From positions 1 through 52,193 of the forward strand of contig JAWXUS010000010.1 in NCBI GenBank assembly GCA_044426235.1: a stretch of 52,193 nucleotides of DNA, in the 5' to 3' direction. The translations under genes and the position numbers were made by a program. The stretch is from JAGHEK01 sp044426235. GTDB taxonomy: Bacteria > Bacillota > Clostridia > Peptostreptococcales > Peptostreptococcaceae. Numbering within the stretch: position 1 is the stretch's first letter; each line of letters starts with the position of its first letter. The notes beneath the pieces were generated by a model. The model saw nothing but the letters and a program-made list of their open reading frames with translations, had not been told where the DNA came from and did no database searches. Shown one piece after another: positions 51,348 to 52,193 of the stretch.

Positions 51348-52193
51348 ATGAAGGTAAATAATAATATAAAATTTTATGTATTTATATACATACTAAGTAA
51401 ATATTCTGATATGGAAAACTCTATTTCAGTAAAAGAAATAAATTATTATATGATGAATTTTTTAGAAATTGAAATTGATAGAAGAACTATTTATGGATAT
51501 TTAAATGATATGAAAATTTTAGATATTAATGTTAGTGAGTATAATGAAAAAAGTAGAGGTTATCATTTTTTAGGACATAAATTAGACGAAGTAGAATTGA
51601 AAATTTTGAATGATGCGATACTTACTAGTAATTTTATAACTAAGAAAAAGAGTGTTGAACTTATTGATAAAATAAGTGACTTAACTTCTATTTATAATAA
51701 AAAGTATTTAAATAAGAAAGTTTTTATTGATAGCGCATCTAAAACTACTAATGAAGAAATAACTAAAAGTATAGAACTGATTCATAATGCTATAAAGCAT
51801 AAAAAGAAAGTTAAATTTAGTTATTATGATTATAATGAAAATAGAGAATTAGTTGCAAGAATTGATAAATTTAAGGAAATAAAATTGTATGAAGTTGTAC
51901 CAATAGATTTTATTGTAAAGGATAGTAATTATTATTTTATTTGTGGAAATATAAAATATAATAGTCTATCTAATTATAGGCTTGATAGAATTAAAAATGT
52001 AGAAATTATGGATTGTAATATAGAAAAATTAGAGATAAAAGAATTAAAGGGTGGGTTTAATCCATTTACATATTCAAAAAAGACTTTTAAAATGTTTGAT
52101 GGAAAAGAGGATTATGTTGAAATTGAATTTAAGCATAATATATTAAATTTCTTAGTTAGTGAATTCAGAGAAGATATTAAAATAACCAAGTTA
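51348..52193 (+). CDS. WYL-domain transcriptional regulator (3' end outside window)
   Basis: The frame starts at ATG 51348 behind GTGAGGA and stays open for 282 codons to the window end, with no stop. The N-terminal KEINYYMMNFLEIEIDRRTI and YGYLNDMKILDI look like a winged-helix DNA-binding part. From about residue 145, HNAIKHKKKVKFSYYDY, YEVVPIDFIVKDSNYYFICG and YRLDRIKNVEI match a WYL domain, thought to bind a ligand or nucleic acid to control regulators, often in defence or stress systems. Its targets would lie to the right, outside this window, so none can be named. Confidence 0.85.
   Translation, partial: MKVNNNIKFYVFIYILSKYSDMENSISVKEINYYMMNFLEIEIDRRTIYGYLNDMKILDINVSEYNEKSRGYHFLGHKLDEVELKILNDAILTSNFITKKKSVELIDKISDLTSIYNKKYLNKKVFIDSASKTTNEEITKSIELIHNAIKHKKKVKFSYYDYNENRELVARIDKFKEIKLYEVVPIDFIVKDSNYYFICGNIKYNSLSNYRLDRIKNVEIMDCNIEKLEIKELKGGFNPFTYSKKTFKMFDGKEDYVEIEFKHNILNFLVSEFREDIKITKL

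Overview
The window is an AT-rich chromosomal segment of a low-GC Gram-positive anaerobe. The class Clostridia is most likely, and a Peptostreptococcaceae-like or Clostridium-like genome would fit. The evidence is indirect: strong GGAGG-type ribosome sites with ATG, TTG and GTG starts, near-exclusive AGA arginine codons, lipoproteins with Gly-Cys lipoboxes, a GerMN protein, YlbF, VanW, DUF3867-like, FeoB-associated Cys-rich and C_GCAxxG_C_C proteins, and an aspartate 4-decarboxylase. There is no rRNA or tRNA to settle the species. The window is ordinary core and accessory chromosome with short intergenic gaps. I see no phage, IS element or CRISPR array apart from an integrase-like fragment at the left edge.

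Left part (1-12.9 kb): a degenerate tyrosine-recombinase end, purB, an unknown gene crossed by a 100-N assembly gap, a DEDDh exonuclease, a diacylglycerol-type glycosyltransferase, a YjiH-like membrane protein, a tyrosine-rich repeat protein, YlbF, pyridoxamine kinase, a secreted amidase-domain protein, a cold-shock protein, a CBS protein, a cytoplasmic parvulin and two small membrane proteins. Middle part (13-26.8 kb): a DUF3867-like/NERD-helicase pair, a nicotinamidase-like hydrolase with an ABC-F ATPase, a chemoreceptor broken by one in-frame TGA, a C_GCAxxG_C_C protein, a GerMN lipoprotein, a protein with four PepSY domains, a GltD-type oxidoreductase, an RpiR regulator and an APC permease. 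Right-centre (27-42 kb): a 47-aa gene with its own hairpin, VanW, a pseudokinase/NAD kinase/DedA operon, a MORN array protein, a cyclophilin lipoprotein, a Fur-box-preceded feoA-feoB-small Cys-rich operon, a thioredoxin-fold protein without its cysteines, a GT1 glycosyltransferase, aspartate 4-decarboxylase, a MoaC-like/BioY pair and a PrsA-like lipoprotein. Right end (42-52 kb): DUF378, an AbgT transporter, a two-gene membrane pair, an operon of adenosine deaminase, aldehyde dehydrogenase, a small acidic protein, a DXS-like enzyme and a second C_GCAxxG_C_C protein, then a WYL regulator cut by the window end.

Functional threads are ferrous iron uptake, purine metabolism (purB, adenosine deaminase), envelope folding and maintenance (two PPIase lipoproteins, VanW, amidase, glycosyltransferases) and cofactor supply (NAD kinase, PdxY, BioY). 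A recurring theme is family members that have lost catalytic residues: the integrase, the kinase, the thioredoxin and the MoaC-like protein. These give the window its most interesting leads, above all the tail-anchored pseudokinase co-transcribed with NAD kinase, the redox-dead thioredoxin with a lysine-rich cytoplasmic tail, and the MoaC-like protein paired with BioY.
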